A stretch of 15,785 nt of DNA from Akkermansiaceae bacterium UBA985 (GTDB lineage: Bacteria; Verrucomicrobiota; Verrucomicrobiia; Verrucomicrobiales; Akkermansiaceae). Under the pieces are notes generated by a model. That model worked only from the letters and a program-made list of their open reading frames with translations, was not told the origin of the DNA and made no database searches. The stretch spans positions 1 to 15,785 of the forward strand of contig DBBL01000135.1 of NCBI GenBank assembly GCA_002292185.1, given 5' to 3'. A program made the position numbers and the translations under genes. Positions 1-7,636 of the stretch are shown piece by piece. How positions within the stretch are numbered: the stretch's first letter is position 1; every line of letters begins with the position of its first letter.

Positions 1-540
1 ATTTCAATCAATCTCTTGCTCGTTATTCACGTGGCTATATGCCTCTTGCTTGCTCTTGTAGTTCTTATGCAGCGTCCCAAGCAGGAAGGCCTTGGTGCTG
101 CTTTCGGTGGCGGCCTTACTGATCAAGCCTTTGGTGCTCGCACTACGGATGTTCTTCAGAAAGGCACTGTTTACCTGGGCACACTCTTTTTTGTTATTAC
201 TCTCGTTCTTGCCATTCTCATTGGCAAACGTCAGAGCGATAATCCGACACTCACCGTTGAGGTGGAAGAAAAGGTGGAGGAAGTAGCAGTTCCTGTAGAG
301 GTGCCGGAAGTTCCCGGTAAGGTGAAAGCTGCGGTGGAGATGCCAGTAATACCAGAAGTGCCAGCAACATCAGAAGTGCCAGCAACATCAGAAGTGCCGG
401 CAACACCAGAAGTACCAGCGCAGGGGCTCAAATCTGATGGCCAAGCTGCTACTCCAGCTGCGGAGCTTCCAGTTCAGCCAGCAGAAGTTCCCGCTGAGCC
501 AGCGAAAAATCCTGAGCCAGCACCTGCTGTTAATCAGTAG
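1..540 (+). CDS. secG: Preprotein translocase subunit SecG, 5' end outside window
   Basis: SecG is the small non-essential subunit of the SecYEG channel that moves unfolded proteins across the inner membrane. The frame is open from base 1, and conserved hydrophobic residues precede the TTG at 16, so the true start probably lies just left of the window. Numbering from that TTG, a first membrane helix (about 1-18) is followed by the family's cytoplasmic loop, with KQEGLGAAFGGG at 22-33 and the QAFG segment at 37-40. A second membrane helix spans about 51-70. The usual protein ends soon after this. Here about 100 more residues follow, rich in Pro, Ala, Glu and Val and including tandem EVPATS units (about 114-136). 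The two-helix core is diagnostic. The tail has no recognisable domain and is probably disordered. The rhomboid gene starts 8 bases after the stop, so the two are probably co-transcribed. Confidence 0.9.
   Translation: MSINLLLVIHVAICLLLALVVLMQRPKQEGLGAAFGGGLTDQAFGARTTDVLQKGTVYLGTLFFVITLVLAILIGKRQSDNPTLTVEVEEKVEEVAVPVEVPEVPGKVKAAVEMPVIPEVPATSEVPATSEVPATPEVPAQGLKSDGQAATPAAELPVQPAEVPAEPAKNPEPAPAVNQ
353..420 (+). repeat. 18-bp in-frame tandem repeat in the secG tail
   Basis: Units start at 353, 371, 389 and 407. The first two are identical 18-mers (cagaagtgccagcaacat), the third differs at two positions, and the fourth is partial and degenerate. Each unit adds six residues of the SEVPAT type without shifting the frame. 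The near-identity of the first units suggests recent slippage or unequal recombination. Confidence 0.9.
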
Positions 541-548
541 TTTCTACT

Positions 549-1781
549 GTGCAGGAAACATCCAATGTTGAGACGGAAGTTCCTGTATGGGCTCGTTCAG
601 GAGCGTTTTCTGCCAAGCCTACGCAACAAGCAGATTTTGGTTTCATCGATACCAAAGGCAATGTGCATTCAGCACAGGATGAGAGTGATCTCGCCAGCAA
701 AGTAAAGCATTCAGCCCGGGGGGTAGATCTTGTCTGGACTCCAGACTCAGATTGCTTGTTGGTACCGGAAGAAATACCGGCATTACACAGCCCCCTGCGA
801 CTTCGATCTTCTCAACAAGCTGAGCAGGATATCAGTGACGGTAAGAGAATGGGATTGGTGTTTGGCGTTATGACTCTCTGGACACTGTATGCCGCCTGGA
901 AAAATAGTGGGGGTCAAGTCGCGGCGCTTTACTCCCATCAGTTGACCGGCCTAGCCTCGATGCTGTTATTATTTTTTGGTATATTACCTCTCTATGAGGG
1001 TTTTAAGATGAAGCGTCATCTGGCACGCAGCAAAGCTTCAGACCTTGCCGAAGAAATTCCTGAAGCGCAATTTGAAGCGTGGCTGCATCGGCAGCGTATT
1101 CCGGCGACTTATTTTTTATTATGCTGCGTAATCATCTGTGGTCTGGTTCAGGTGTATTTTGATCGAGGTCTAGCGGATTTTGAGGGGTCGATTATCGAAG
1201 CTGGATTACTCAAGCAGCGTGCACTTATGTATCCCGGACAATCGGATGGAGGTGCATGGTGGCGGATGATCACAGCCCCAATGTTGCACGGCAATGTGAT
1301 CCACCTTCTCATGAATGCGGCAGGTTTACTCTACCTTGGCAGGCGCACGGAAATTTTGGCTCGGTGGCCACACATGCTTTTGGTCTTTGTTGGGGCGGCA
1401 TGGGTGGGCGGTTTAGCCAGTTTTTACTGGATTCCAGATAAGATTGCAGTGGGCGCTTCAGGCGGCTTGATGGGCTTACTGGGTTTCATGCTCGTTTTTG
1501 AGTATATGCATCCTTGTATTGTGCCTAAGCCTGCTAGGGTGAGATTGCTAGCAGGTTTGGTGATGCTTGCCGTCATTGGGCTATTAGGTATGAGCTTTAT
1601 CGACAATGCGGCCCATGTCGGAGGGCTGGTCGCAGGTATGGCTTATGCTCTTGTTGTTTTTCCGGCCTCGGCTTCGACACACCGCCCAGAGTCCATGATC
1701 AGAGATGTTTTTGCGGGAGCTGCCGCGGGGGGGCTCATTCTCTATTCTGTATGTATGGTGTGTCTGAAAGTCCTCACGTGA
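549..1781 (+). CDS. Rhomboid-family intramembrane serine protease
   Basis: Rhomboids cleave membrane proteins inside or close to the lipid bilayer using a Ser-His dyad. The 410-residue product has the whole catalytic set: HxxxN at 252-256 (oxyanion side), GASGG at 302-306 with the nucleophile Ser304, and AHVGG at 355-359 with the base His356. These sit in the second, fourth and sixth helices of a six-helix core starting near 186. One further helix follows (about 388-408). Two extra hydrophobic stretches (about 103-118 and 131-150) and a soluble N-terminal region of about 100 residues precede the core. The start is GTG at 549, 8 bases after secG. No convincing ribosome site is visible, so translation may be coupled to secG. 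The substrate cannot be told from sequence. Catalytic activity is likely because both dyad residues are kept. Confidence 0.93.
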   Translation: MQETSNVETEVPVWARSGAFSAKPTQQADFGFIDTKGNVHSAQDESDLASKVKHSARGVDLVWTPDSDCLLVPEEIPALHSPLRLRSSQQAEQDISDGKRMGLVFGVMTLWTLYAAWKNSGGQVAALYSHQLTGLASMLLLFFGILPLYEGFKMKRHLARSKASDLAEEIPEAQFEAWLHRQRIPATYFLLCCVIICGLVQVYFDRGLADFEGSIIEAGLLKQRALMYPGQSDGGAWWRMITAPMLHGNVIHLLMNAAGLLYLGRRTEILARWPHMLLVFVGAAWVGGLASFYWIPDKIAVGASGGLMGLLGFMLVFEYMHPCIVPKPARVRLLAGLVMLAVIGLLGMSFIDNAAHVGGLVAGMAYALVVFPASASTHRPESMIRDVFAGAAAGGLILYSVCMVCLKVLT

Positions 1782-1902
1782 AGATATGTGCTGGGCCACC
1801 ATTTCCTGTGAGAAAAATGACACGGGGGCTTGTCAAAAAGCTCTGCCATGTCAATGAATAGGGGAGCAACATTGTTCATTGCGTAAAAATTATACGGTAA
1901 GC

Positions 1903-3402
1903 ATGTACGTACTAGGAATAGACATAGGAACTCAAGGGACTAAGACACTCGTTTTTGATCTTGAGAAAGCAAGTGTTGTCGCGGAGGCATCCCAATCATA
2001 TGACATGATCGAGGGCCTTCCCGAAGGTAACCGTGAACAAGACCCTTCGCTTTGGATCAAGGCCGTTGATGATACCATTCGTGACTGTGTTGAGCAGCTC
2101 GGTGATGAGACATCTCTGATCGCTGCTATTGGCGTAAGTGGCCAACAGCATGGCCTTGTTGTTCTCGATGAAGACAGCAACATTATCCGGCCTGCCAAGC
2201 TCTGGTGTGACACATCTACCAGCGAGCAGTGTGAAGAAATTACTCGCGCATTTGGGGGGACCCCCGGTCTTATTGAGCTAGCTGGCAACCCTATGTTGCC
2301 CGGATACACAGCGCCAAAGATTCTCTGGATCAAACAGAATGAGCCGCAGAATTTCGAAAAAATCAAAACGGTGCTTCTGCCGCACGATTTTATCAATTAC
2401 TGGCTCACTGGTGTGAAACGCATGGAGCCAGGTGACGCATCGGGCACAGGGCTGCTTGATGTGAGAAAACGGGAGTGGTGTAAGGAACTTATCGATTTTA
2501 TTGATCCTCGCTTGTCAGATGCGTTGCCTGAGATTGGCTCTTCGACTGATCCTGTTGGCACGCTCAGGCCAGAATTGGCCGAAGCATGGGGCTTGAATGG
2601 TCAGGTGCTGGTTAGCGCTGGAGGTGGTGACAATATGATGGGAGCCATCGGAACAGGCAACGTTAGCAGTGGGCAGGTTACCGTTTCCTTGGGAACGAGT
2701 GGCACGATCTATGGTGTTCACGATCAGCCTTTGATTGACCCACAGGGAGAGGTAGCAGCATTTTGTGATTCAGCGGGTCAATGGCTGCCGCTGGTGTGCA
2801 CCATGAATGCAACAATCGTCACCGAAGCGGTGAGAAAGCATTATGATTGGGATCATGAGCGCATGGAAAAAGAAGTAGCCGCAGCTCCCATGGGCTCTGA
2901 GGGAGTATTAATGCTTCCTTACATGCAGGGGGAGAGGACGCCCAGTCTGCCTGAGGGGTGCGGCGTGATTCATGGCCTTAATCTGAACAACTACAAAGAT
3001 GGCAATATCATGCGTGCGGCGATGGAGGGCGTTAGCCTGAGCATTGGTTATGGCATGCTGCGTATGTGTGAGCTTGGTTTTAATCCAACAGAAGTCCGAG
3101 TCACGGGCGGAGGTTCTAAGAGCCCTGTATGGCGGCAAATGATCTCTGATGTATTGGGCTTGCCGCTGGTAAAGCTAAAGACGGATGAAGGAGCGGCCCT
3201 AGGGGCTGCACTGCAGGCAGCAGTGGCTTTCTTCCGGCAGAATGGAGAAGATTTGAGTTATCAGGAAATTGTCAGCTATGCTGTGACGCCTGATCCCGAT
3301 ACCGAATGTAAACCTAATGAGGAAGCTCATCTCTTTTATCAGGAGCTGCTAGCTAGACAGCAATACTTGGTCGAGACACTGCATATGCCAGGATTTCTCT
3401 AG
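1903..3402 (+). CDS. xylB: Xylulokinase-type FGGY carbohydrate kinase
   Basis: Predicted to phosphorylate D-xylulose (or a related ketose) with ATP in the cytoplasm, feeding the pentose phosphate pathway. The 499-residue protein has the N-terminal phosphate-binding motif DIGTQGTK (7-14), the XylB-type SGQQHG segment (79-84), GGGDN at 240-244 with the likely catalytic Asp243, the SLGTSG phosphate loop (about 262-267) and the C-terminal GGGSKSPVW adenosine motif (402-410). Length matches XylB (about 480-510). The frame opens at a TTG at 1879, but I chose ATG 1903 because the family normally starts one to five residues before the xGIDxGT motif. Its ribosome site is weak, whereas a better AGGGGA lies at 1859-1864. 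No xylose isomerase or transporter is present in the window, so sugar specificity rests on family resemblance. Another FGGY substrate is possible. Confidence 0.88.
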   Translation: MYVLGIDIGTQGTKTLVFDLEKASVVAEASQSYDMIEGLPEGNREQDPSLWIKAVDDTIRDCVEQLGDETSLIAAIGVSGQQHGLVVLDEDSNIIRPAKLWCDTSTSEQCEEITRAFGGTPGLIELAGNPMLPGYTAPKILWIKQNEPQNFEKIKTVLLPHDFINYWLTGVKRMEPGDASGTGLLDVRKREWCKELIDFIDPRLSDALPEIGSSTDPVGTLRPELAEAWGLNGQVLVSAGGGDNMMGAIGTGNVSSGQVTVSLGTSGTIYGVHDQPLIDPQGEVAAFCDSAGQWLPLVCTMNATIVTEAVRKHYDWDHERMEKEVAAAPMGSEGVLMLPYMQGERTPSLPEGCGVIHGLNLNNYKDGNIMRAAMEGVSLSIGYGMLRMCELGFNPTEVRVTGGGSKSPVWRQMISDVLGLPLVKLKTDEGAALGAALQAAVAFFRQNGEDLSYQEIVSYAVTPDPDTECKPNEEAHLFYQELLARQQYLVETLHMPGFL

Positions 3403-3423
3403 GCTGATCTTGTCTTCGGAATA

Positions 3424-4095
3424 ATGAGTGACCGTTCAGAAATTAGGGGAGCCAGATTGCACTGGTGGGCAGGAAAGGTGGCAGCTTTGCTGATGCGTTT
3501 AGTCGGTCTGACATTGCGCTGTCACATTAAAGATCCAAGCGGGCAAAAAATCAGGGTGGAAGCCGGTGTTCCCGTGATATGGATATTTTGGCATAATTGC
3601 CTGTTTGCTTCACCTCTAACGAAAAAAAGATATGGCGGTAGCGCAAAAGCCAGCGCGCTTGCCAGTGCAAGTAAGGATGGAGCGGTCATCGAATCATTGG
3701 TATCGTGCTTTGGCGTGAAAACAGTGCGAGGCTCCAGTTCACGACGTGGTGTAGCCGCGCTGATTGCTCTTAAGAAAGCACTTAAAGCAGGGGAGCAGCT
3801 GTTCATTACTCCGGATGGTCCACGTGGGCCTCGCTATGAACTTCAGCCTGGTGTGATTAAGCTTGCTCAGTCGTCCGGTGTGCCGATTATTCCTGTGCGA
3901 TTTGAGCATTCCTCTAGTTGGCGACTCAATAGCTGGGATCGATTTCATATTCCAAAACCTTTCAGTAAGATCACGGTGCATGTTGGCGATGCTATTGATG
4001 TGCCGGCCAAGTTAGACGATGAGAAATTTGAACAATATCGTCAAAAAGTGCAGAATGCCCTTCTTGAAAAACCAAGTGCGAAAGCGAATATATAA
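3424..4095 (+). CDS. Lysophospholipid acyltransferase family protein (DUF374)
   Basis: The DUF374 group belongs to the glycerophosphate/lysophospholipid acyltransferase superfamily and is found mainly in two-membrane bacteria. Members probably acylate a lipid or lipid A-like acceptor at the inner membrane. The 223-residue product has the group's ordered motifs: FWHN at 55-58, SASKDG at 81-86, RGSSSRRGV at 102-110 and TPDGPRGPR at 129-137. In this group the last two replace the glycerolipid acyltransferase blocks. A hydrophobic N-terminal stretch (about 16-31) could tether it to the membrane. It starts 21 bases after the kinase and ends 8 bases before folD, consistent with one plus-strand transcript. 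The exact acceptor and acyl donor cannot be inferred from this sequence. Confidence 0.88.
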   Translation: MSDRSEIRGARLHWWAGKVAALLMRLVGLTLRCHIKDPSGQKIRVEAGVPVIWIFWHNCLFASPLTKKRYGGSAKASALASASKDGAVIESLVSCFGVKTVRGSSSRRGVAALIALKKALKAGEQLFITPDGPRGPRYELQPGVIKLAQSSGVPIIPVRFEHSSSWRLNSWDRFHIPKPFSKITVHVGDAIDVPAKLDDEKFEQYRQKVQNALLEKPSAKANI

Positions 4096-4103
4096 TACAA
4101 TTT

Positions 4104-4979
4104 ATGAGTAAGATAATTGATGGTAAAGCGGTGGCTGAGAAGGTTTTAGCCGAGTGTTTAGAAGATATCCAAGAGCTCAAAAACGCAGGAGTCACGCCAG
4201 GGTTGGCAGTGGTCTTAGTGGGGGAAGATCCGGCTTCTAAAGTCTATGTGGGCTCCAAGGTGCGTAAGTGCGCTGAGCTCGGTTTGCATTCCCGTAAGAT
4301 TGAGCTTCCTGTTGATGCATCTCAAGAAGATGTGCTCGCCGTGGTTAATGAGCTCAATGACGACCCTCTCATTCATGGTATTTTAGTGCAGTCCCCACCA
4401 CCTCCTCAAATTGATGAGGACGCTATCGTCAGGGCGATTGATCCAGCTAAGGACGTTGATGGTTTTCACCCCGTCAACGTCGCTAAGCTCACCCTGGAGG
4501 ATAACAGTGGATTTGTGCCATGCACGCCAGCGGGATGCATGCGCTTGCTTAAGGAGGCCGGGGTTGAGACTTCAGGGGCAGAAGCCGTTGTCATTGGCCG
4601 TAGTATGATTGTTGGTAAGCCCATGGCTCTGCTGCTTATGAGCAAGCAGGGTAATGCGACGGTGACGGTGGCTCACTCTCGCACCAAGGAGCTTGCCGAG
4701 GTGTGTCGCCGAGCCGATATCATCGTTGCCGCCATTGGCATGCCTGAATTTGTCACAGCGGACATGGTCAAAGAGGGTGCTGCGGTGATTGATGTAGGCA
4801 TCAATCGGGTGGATGATTCCAGTGCCAAGCGAGGTTACCGGCTGGTGGGGGATGTTGCCTATGATGAGGTGGCCCCTAAATGCTCCGCCATCACACCTGT
4901 GCCTGGCGGCGTTGGACCGATGACCATTGCTATGTTGATTTCAAACACCATCAAGGCGGCTCGGCAATCGATGACGTAG
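4104..4979 (+). CDS. folD: Bifunctional methylenetetrahydrofolate dehydrogenase / methenyltetrahydrofolate cyclohydrolase
   Basis: FolD interconverts 5,10-methylene-, 5,10-methenyl- and 10-formyl-tetrahydrofolate in the cytoplasm with NADP, supplying one-carbon units for purines and formyl-methionine. The 291-residue protein is full length. Visible motifs: [14 protein letters not shown] (39-52) with the catalytic pair Tyr48 and Lys52; [10 protein letters not shown] (92-101); DVDGFHP (117-123) with the substrate-binding Asp119; the nucleotide-binding [11 protein letters not shown] (163-173); VIDVGINR (228-235); and the C-terminal [10 protein letters not shown] (265-274). Family members usually have QLPLP where this one has QSPPPP, a minor variation. 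The start ATG 4104 has no clear ribosome site and follows the acyltransferase stop by 8 bases, so coupling is plausible. Confidence 0.97.
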   Translation: MSKIIDGKAVAEKVLAECLEDIQELKNAGVTPGLAVVLVGEDPASKVYVGSKVRKCAELGLHSRKIELPVDASQEDVLAVVNELNDDPLIHGILVQSPPPPQIDEDAIVRAIDPAKDVDGFHPVNVAKLTLEDNSGFVPCTPAGCMRLLKEAGVETSGAEAVVIGRSMIVGKPMALLLMSKQGNATVTVAHSRTKELAEVCRRADIIVAAIGMPEFVTADMVKEGAAVIDVGINRVDDSSAKRGYRLVGDVAYDEVAPKCSAITPVPGGVGPMTIAMLISNTIKAARQSMT

Positions 4980-5018
4980 GATCTCGATCGTGTAGGATCT
5001 CGATAGCGTAAGATTTGA
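4976..5018. repeat. 16-bp short tandem repeat at the end of folD
   Basis: The 13-mer gtaggatctcgat occurs at 4976-4988 and again at 4992-5004, a 16-base period. A decayed third start (gtaagat) follows at 5008. The first copy contains the folD stop codon (TAG at 4977-4979). The repeat fills most of the 46-base gap between the convergent folD and OmpA-like genes. No good terminator hairpin is visible there. Confidence 0.75.
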
Positions 5019-5025
5019 CTCAAGG

Positions 5026-6393
5026 TCAGATTTTAATTTCCCAGATCTCGCAAATTTGATTTTCGATCTCAGTGTCCGGTGAGAACCGTTTGGTTTCACC
5101 CAGGTAGACTGCTTTGACTTGTTGGTCGTCGGCCTTGAGTATGTTGACGATCGAGGCGACGGTCGTGGCACGCTTGGCGGAGAGCTCGCGATTGCTGTCT
5201 GCCTTCCCTGATACTGAGGCGTAACCAATCACAAGGAAGAGCGACTTACGGTCTTGGCGTTTATCGAGAATGTCTTGGATGATTTTTTCTCGGTCAAAGG
5301 TAATTCTGGATGATCCTTTGGTGAACGTTTGCCGGTGAATGATTTGGGCATTCATCGTTTTGCGAATATCCTCGTAGGCGGCACCTAACTGCTTTTGATC
5401 GGCATCCTCTAACGTGGTGAGTTTGGCGTAGAGTCGGGCAGCCTCTGCTGGCAGGTCTTTATCAGATTTGATAAAGAGAGCAGGGTGATCGAGTTCGGCA
5501 CGTAAGCGCTGCACCTCATATCGTTGTTTGTGATTATCACCACGTAAATTCTCTATTTCAGTGAGCGCCTCATCGTAAATTTTGCTGTTGGTGCTGTTAG
5601 CAGCTTTCAAAAGGTCGTCGATTTGGAGCTGAAGTTTGCCGTTTTTACTGAGGCTTTCGTTGAGTTGTTTTCTTATGTCAGAGAGCTGATCATTACTAGG
5701 ACGTCCTTGAAGCTCGCCGAGCTGAATGCGGTATCTTTCGATTTGATCGTTGGCAGTTTTTAATTCCTCACTGAGGATGACAAGCTGGCTCGCTGCCCCG
5801 GCAGATTCGGTGGCTTGATTTTTTAGCGTTGCGATCTGGCTGTAAAGAAACTTTGTCATTTCGTCTCGTGACGCCTGTTGAGCTTGAAGTTCAGCAATGG
5901 TAGCATTTTTTGTTTCAAGCTCTGCTTCCCAGTTGCTGGCAAGTGAAGCGAGGCTCTTGGCATCTTTGCGTAGACGCTCGGCTGTCGTGAATGCACTTGC
6001 GGAACTGGGTGGTAGCGGGGGCAGTCCATTTCGGGCGCGCTCTGCATTTGCTTTGGCTCGAAGCTGATCATTATTGAGCTCGAGAGCGGTGAGTCCTTCG
6101 CTGCCGCCTAGTGACTGAGAGGACTTGCTGCTGATTGAGAGCATTAGCATAACAAAGAGCAGGAATACAATGAGGCTGATTAACGAGGTGGTAATCAGGC
6201 TGCTCCTTGTTTGACTGCCATGAGCTTCAGCTGTAGCCGAGGGTTTGGATGAATCAATGACAGCCTGGGCTTCAGCAATGAGCCCATTGGGGGCATTGGG
6301 GCCAGTGTTGTTTGTCTGAGCATTGCTGCTGTCTTGTGCCTTTTCAGTTTCCATATTCCAATTCAGTTCTTTCAATGAACAATTACTTTGCAT
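5026..6393 (-). CDS. Membrane-anchored coiled-coil protein with OmpA-like C-terminal domain
   Basis: The 455-residue protein has a polar N-terminal tail (1-64), one membrane helix (about 65-87), a short Pro-rich linker (124-129), a long region of coiled-coil character (about 138-300) and a C-terminal OmpA-like domain (about 360-455). The domain shows the GYASVSG strand (390-396) and the N-x-x-L-S-x-x-R-A helix (401-409), which fit the peptidoglycan-binding fold. The order is that of inner-membrane proteins reaching the cell wall, as in MotB-type or OmpA-tailed proteins; there is no cleavable signal. I keep the ATG at 6393, which has a modest upstream AAGG. The second ATG at 6354 (residue 14) is a real alternative with GGAA just upstream. 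It lies 103 bases downstream of tsaD and may share its transcript. Function is unknown beyond a probable structural role in the envelope. Confidence 0.8.
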   Translation of the reverse strand: MQSNCSLKELNWNMETEKAQDSSNAQTNNTGPNAPNGLIAEAQAVIDSSKPSATAEAHGSQTRSSLITTSLISLIVFLLFVMLMLSISSKSSQSLGGSEGLTALELNNDQLRAKANAERARNGLPPLPPSSASAFTTAERLRKDAKSLASLASNWEAELETKNATIAELQAQQASRDEMTKFLYSQIATLKNQATESAGAASQLVILSEELKTANDQIERYRIQLGELQGRPSNDQLSDIRKQLNESLSKNGKLQLQIDDLLKAANSTNSKIYDEALTEIENLRGDNHKQRYEVQRLRAELDHPALFIKSDKDLPAEAARLYAKLTTLEDADQKQLGAAYEDIRKTMNAQIIHRQTFTKGSSRITFDREKIIQDILDKRQDRKSLFLVIGYASVSGKADSNRELSAKRATTVASIVNILKADDQQVKAVYLGETKRFSPDTEIENQICEIWEIKI

Positions 6394-6496
6394 TTCTTAG
6401 CCTTTTTTTTGCCTCAGTGCAAGGGTGCTATTTTTAGAATGCTTGATAATTCAGAATCGTTGATGGCGCCCATGAGCCTTATATAGCCAGGGCTAC

Positions 6497-7522
6497 TCAG
6501 TGAACGAGGGCGAGATTGGGGTTGATGTCCTCTTTGATATCGGAATGGATGCCTGCCATCTCATACTGCAGTGCTACAAATGCGATCATCGCGGCGTTGT
6601 CTGTCGATAAATGAGGTGGTGCAATCAACAGCTGCTTGCCACACGCCTCGCAGGCCTGTTGCATCGCCTCACGGAGGGCGAGATTACAGGAAACTCCGCC
6701 AGATACGGTGATGAGCTTCTCGCCTGCCTGGTTTGCGGCTTTCATCGTCTTGTGAACGAGGATGTCGATGACCGCCTGTTGGAACGACGCGCACAAGTCG
6801 GGGACGGCATCTTGCGGTGCTTGCCCTGTATCCGGACTTAGCTTTTGTAGCTGGTAGAGCACGGCGGTTTTTAATCCTGAAAAGGAAAAGCCGAGGCCAT
6901 CTTTGATCATGGAACGTGGAAATTGGAAGGCCGTGGCAGAGCCTTGACGCGCCTGTTTTTCTATCTCTGGGCCACCAGGGTAGGGCAGGCCCAGCATTTT
7001 CCCGACCTTGTCGTAGGCCTCGCCAGCGGCGTCGTCACGGGTGCTGCCGAGTAGCTCGTAATGACGAAATGCCTTCATGTGGATGAGCATCGTATGTCCT
7101 CCTGAAACGATGAGGGCGAGGTTGGACTCAATCTTTGCCGAAGACAAAAAGGGTGAAAGCAGGTGACCCTCCATGTGATTGACTGAGATGAAGGGTTTGC
7201 CTGTGGCGATGGAGAGAGCTTTGGCAGTGGTGTTTCCCACTAGCAGAGAAGAGGCAAGACCGGGGCCGGCGGTGGCTCCAAAGGCATCGATATCGTCGAT
7301 ATTGAGATCGGCATTTTTGAGCGCCAAATCAATCAATGGTCTTAGGTGTAAAGAGTGGTTTCTACTCGCCAATTCAGGCACAACGCCACCGAACTCGCGG
7401 TGAATATCGATTTGAGACGAAATTTCTGATGAGAGAATATGGCTCTGCTCGCCATCATAGCGCAGGATTGCCACAGCGGTTTCATCGCAGCTGGACTCGA
7501 TGGCTAGAATCGTCGTCGTCAT
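6497..7522 (-). CDS. tsaD: tRNA N6-adenosine threonylcarbamoyltransferase
   Basis: TsaD transfers the threonylcarbamoyl group from threonylcarbamoyl-AMP to A37 of tRNAs that read ANN codons, working with TsaB and TsaE. The 341-residue protein is full length. It has the N-terminal IESSCDET (8-15), the GGVVPELASR block (45-54), metal-binding His116 and His120 in NHMEGH (115-120), the nucleotide-binding SGGHTML (140-146), the long conserved DDAAGEAYDKVGKMLGLPYP block (163-182), VSGGVSCN (273-280) and the metal ligand Asp308 in STDNAA (306-311). The ATG at 7522 sits at the left of a divergent gap shared with valS, so the promoters of both genes probably lie there. No clear ribosome site is seen. 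tsaB and tsaE are not in the window. Confidence 0.98.
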   Translation of the reverse strand: MTTTILAIESSCDETAVAILRYDGEQSHILSSEISSQIDIHREFGGVVPELASRNHSLHLRPLIDLALKNADLNIDDIDAFGATAGPGLASSLLVGNTTAKALSIATGKPFISVNHMEGHLLSPFLSSAKIESNLALIVSGGHTMLIHMKAFRHYELLGSTRDDAAGEAYDKVGKMLGLPYPGGPEIEKQARQGSATAFQFPRSMIKDGLGFSFSGLKTAVLYQLQKLSPDTGQAPQDAVPDLCASFQQAVIDILVHKTMKAANQAGEKLITVSGGVSCNLALREAMQQACEACGKQLLIAPPHLSTDNAAMIAFVALQYEMAGIHSDIKEDINPNLALVH

Positions 7523-7537
7523 GGGCTAGTTTTTAGA

Positions 7538-7550
7538 CCGTATTTTACGG
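7538..7550. promoter_or_regulatory. Short palindrome in the tsaD-valS divergent gap
   Basis: CCGTA-TTT-TACGG is a perfect 5-bp inverted repeat 16 bases upstream of the tsaD start. A looser pair, GGCTA at 7524-7528 with TAGCC at 7566-7570, surrounds it. It could be an operator or a hairpin in the tsaD leader, but a repeat this short may be chance. Confidence 0.25.
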
Positions 7551-7594
7551 ATGCACAGGATTTTTTAGCCTTGGGTGGCGGTATTGCAACGCCT

Positions 7595-7621
7595 TTGACA
7601 TTTACAAATAGGAGCTACTTT
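7595..7621 (+). promoter_or_regulatory. Candidate valS promoter
   Basis: A perfect -35 hexamer TTGACA (7595-7600) is followed after 15 bases by TACTTT (7616-7621), which matches four of six -10 positions. The spacing is shorter than the ideal 17. If used, transcription would begin near 7628, leaving only a few bases before the valS ATG at 7637. The purine-rich taggag at 7609-7614 overlaps the spacer, so only one of the two readings (promoter or ribosome site) is likely. Confidence 0.3.
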
Positions 7622-7636
7622 GGCAGAACCCGCGCC

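Noticed and set aside
231..431. Minus-strand 66-residue Ser/Thr/Gly-rich frame opposite the secG tail
   Set aside because: It is the mirror of the 18-bp repeat in secG, and its low-complexity composition follows directly from the coding strand.
1830..1860. TTGTCA followed by TGAATA as a promoter for the sugar kinase
   Set aside because: The spacing is 19 bases and the -10 match is poor; chance is as likely.
1932..2396. 154-residue minus-strand frame inside the sugar kinase gene
   Set aside because: It lies wholly opposite conserved FGGY motifs and has Ser/Arg/Pro-rich composition with no recognisable domain.
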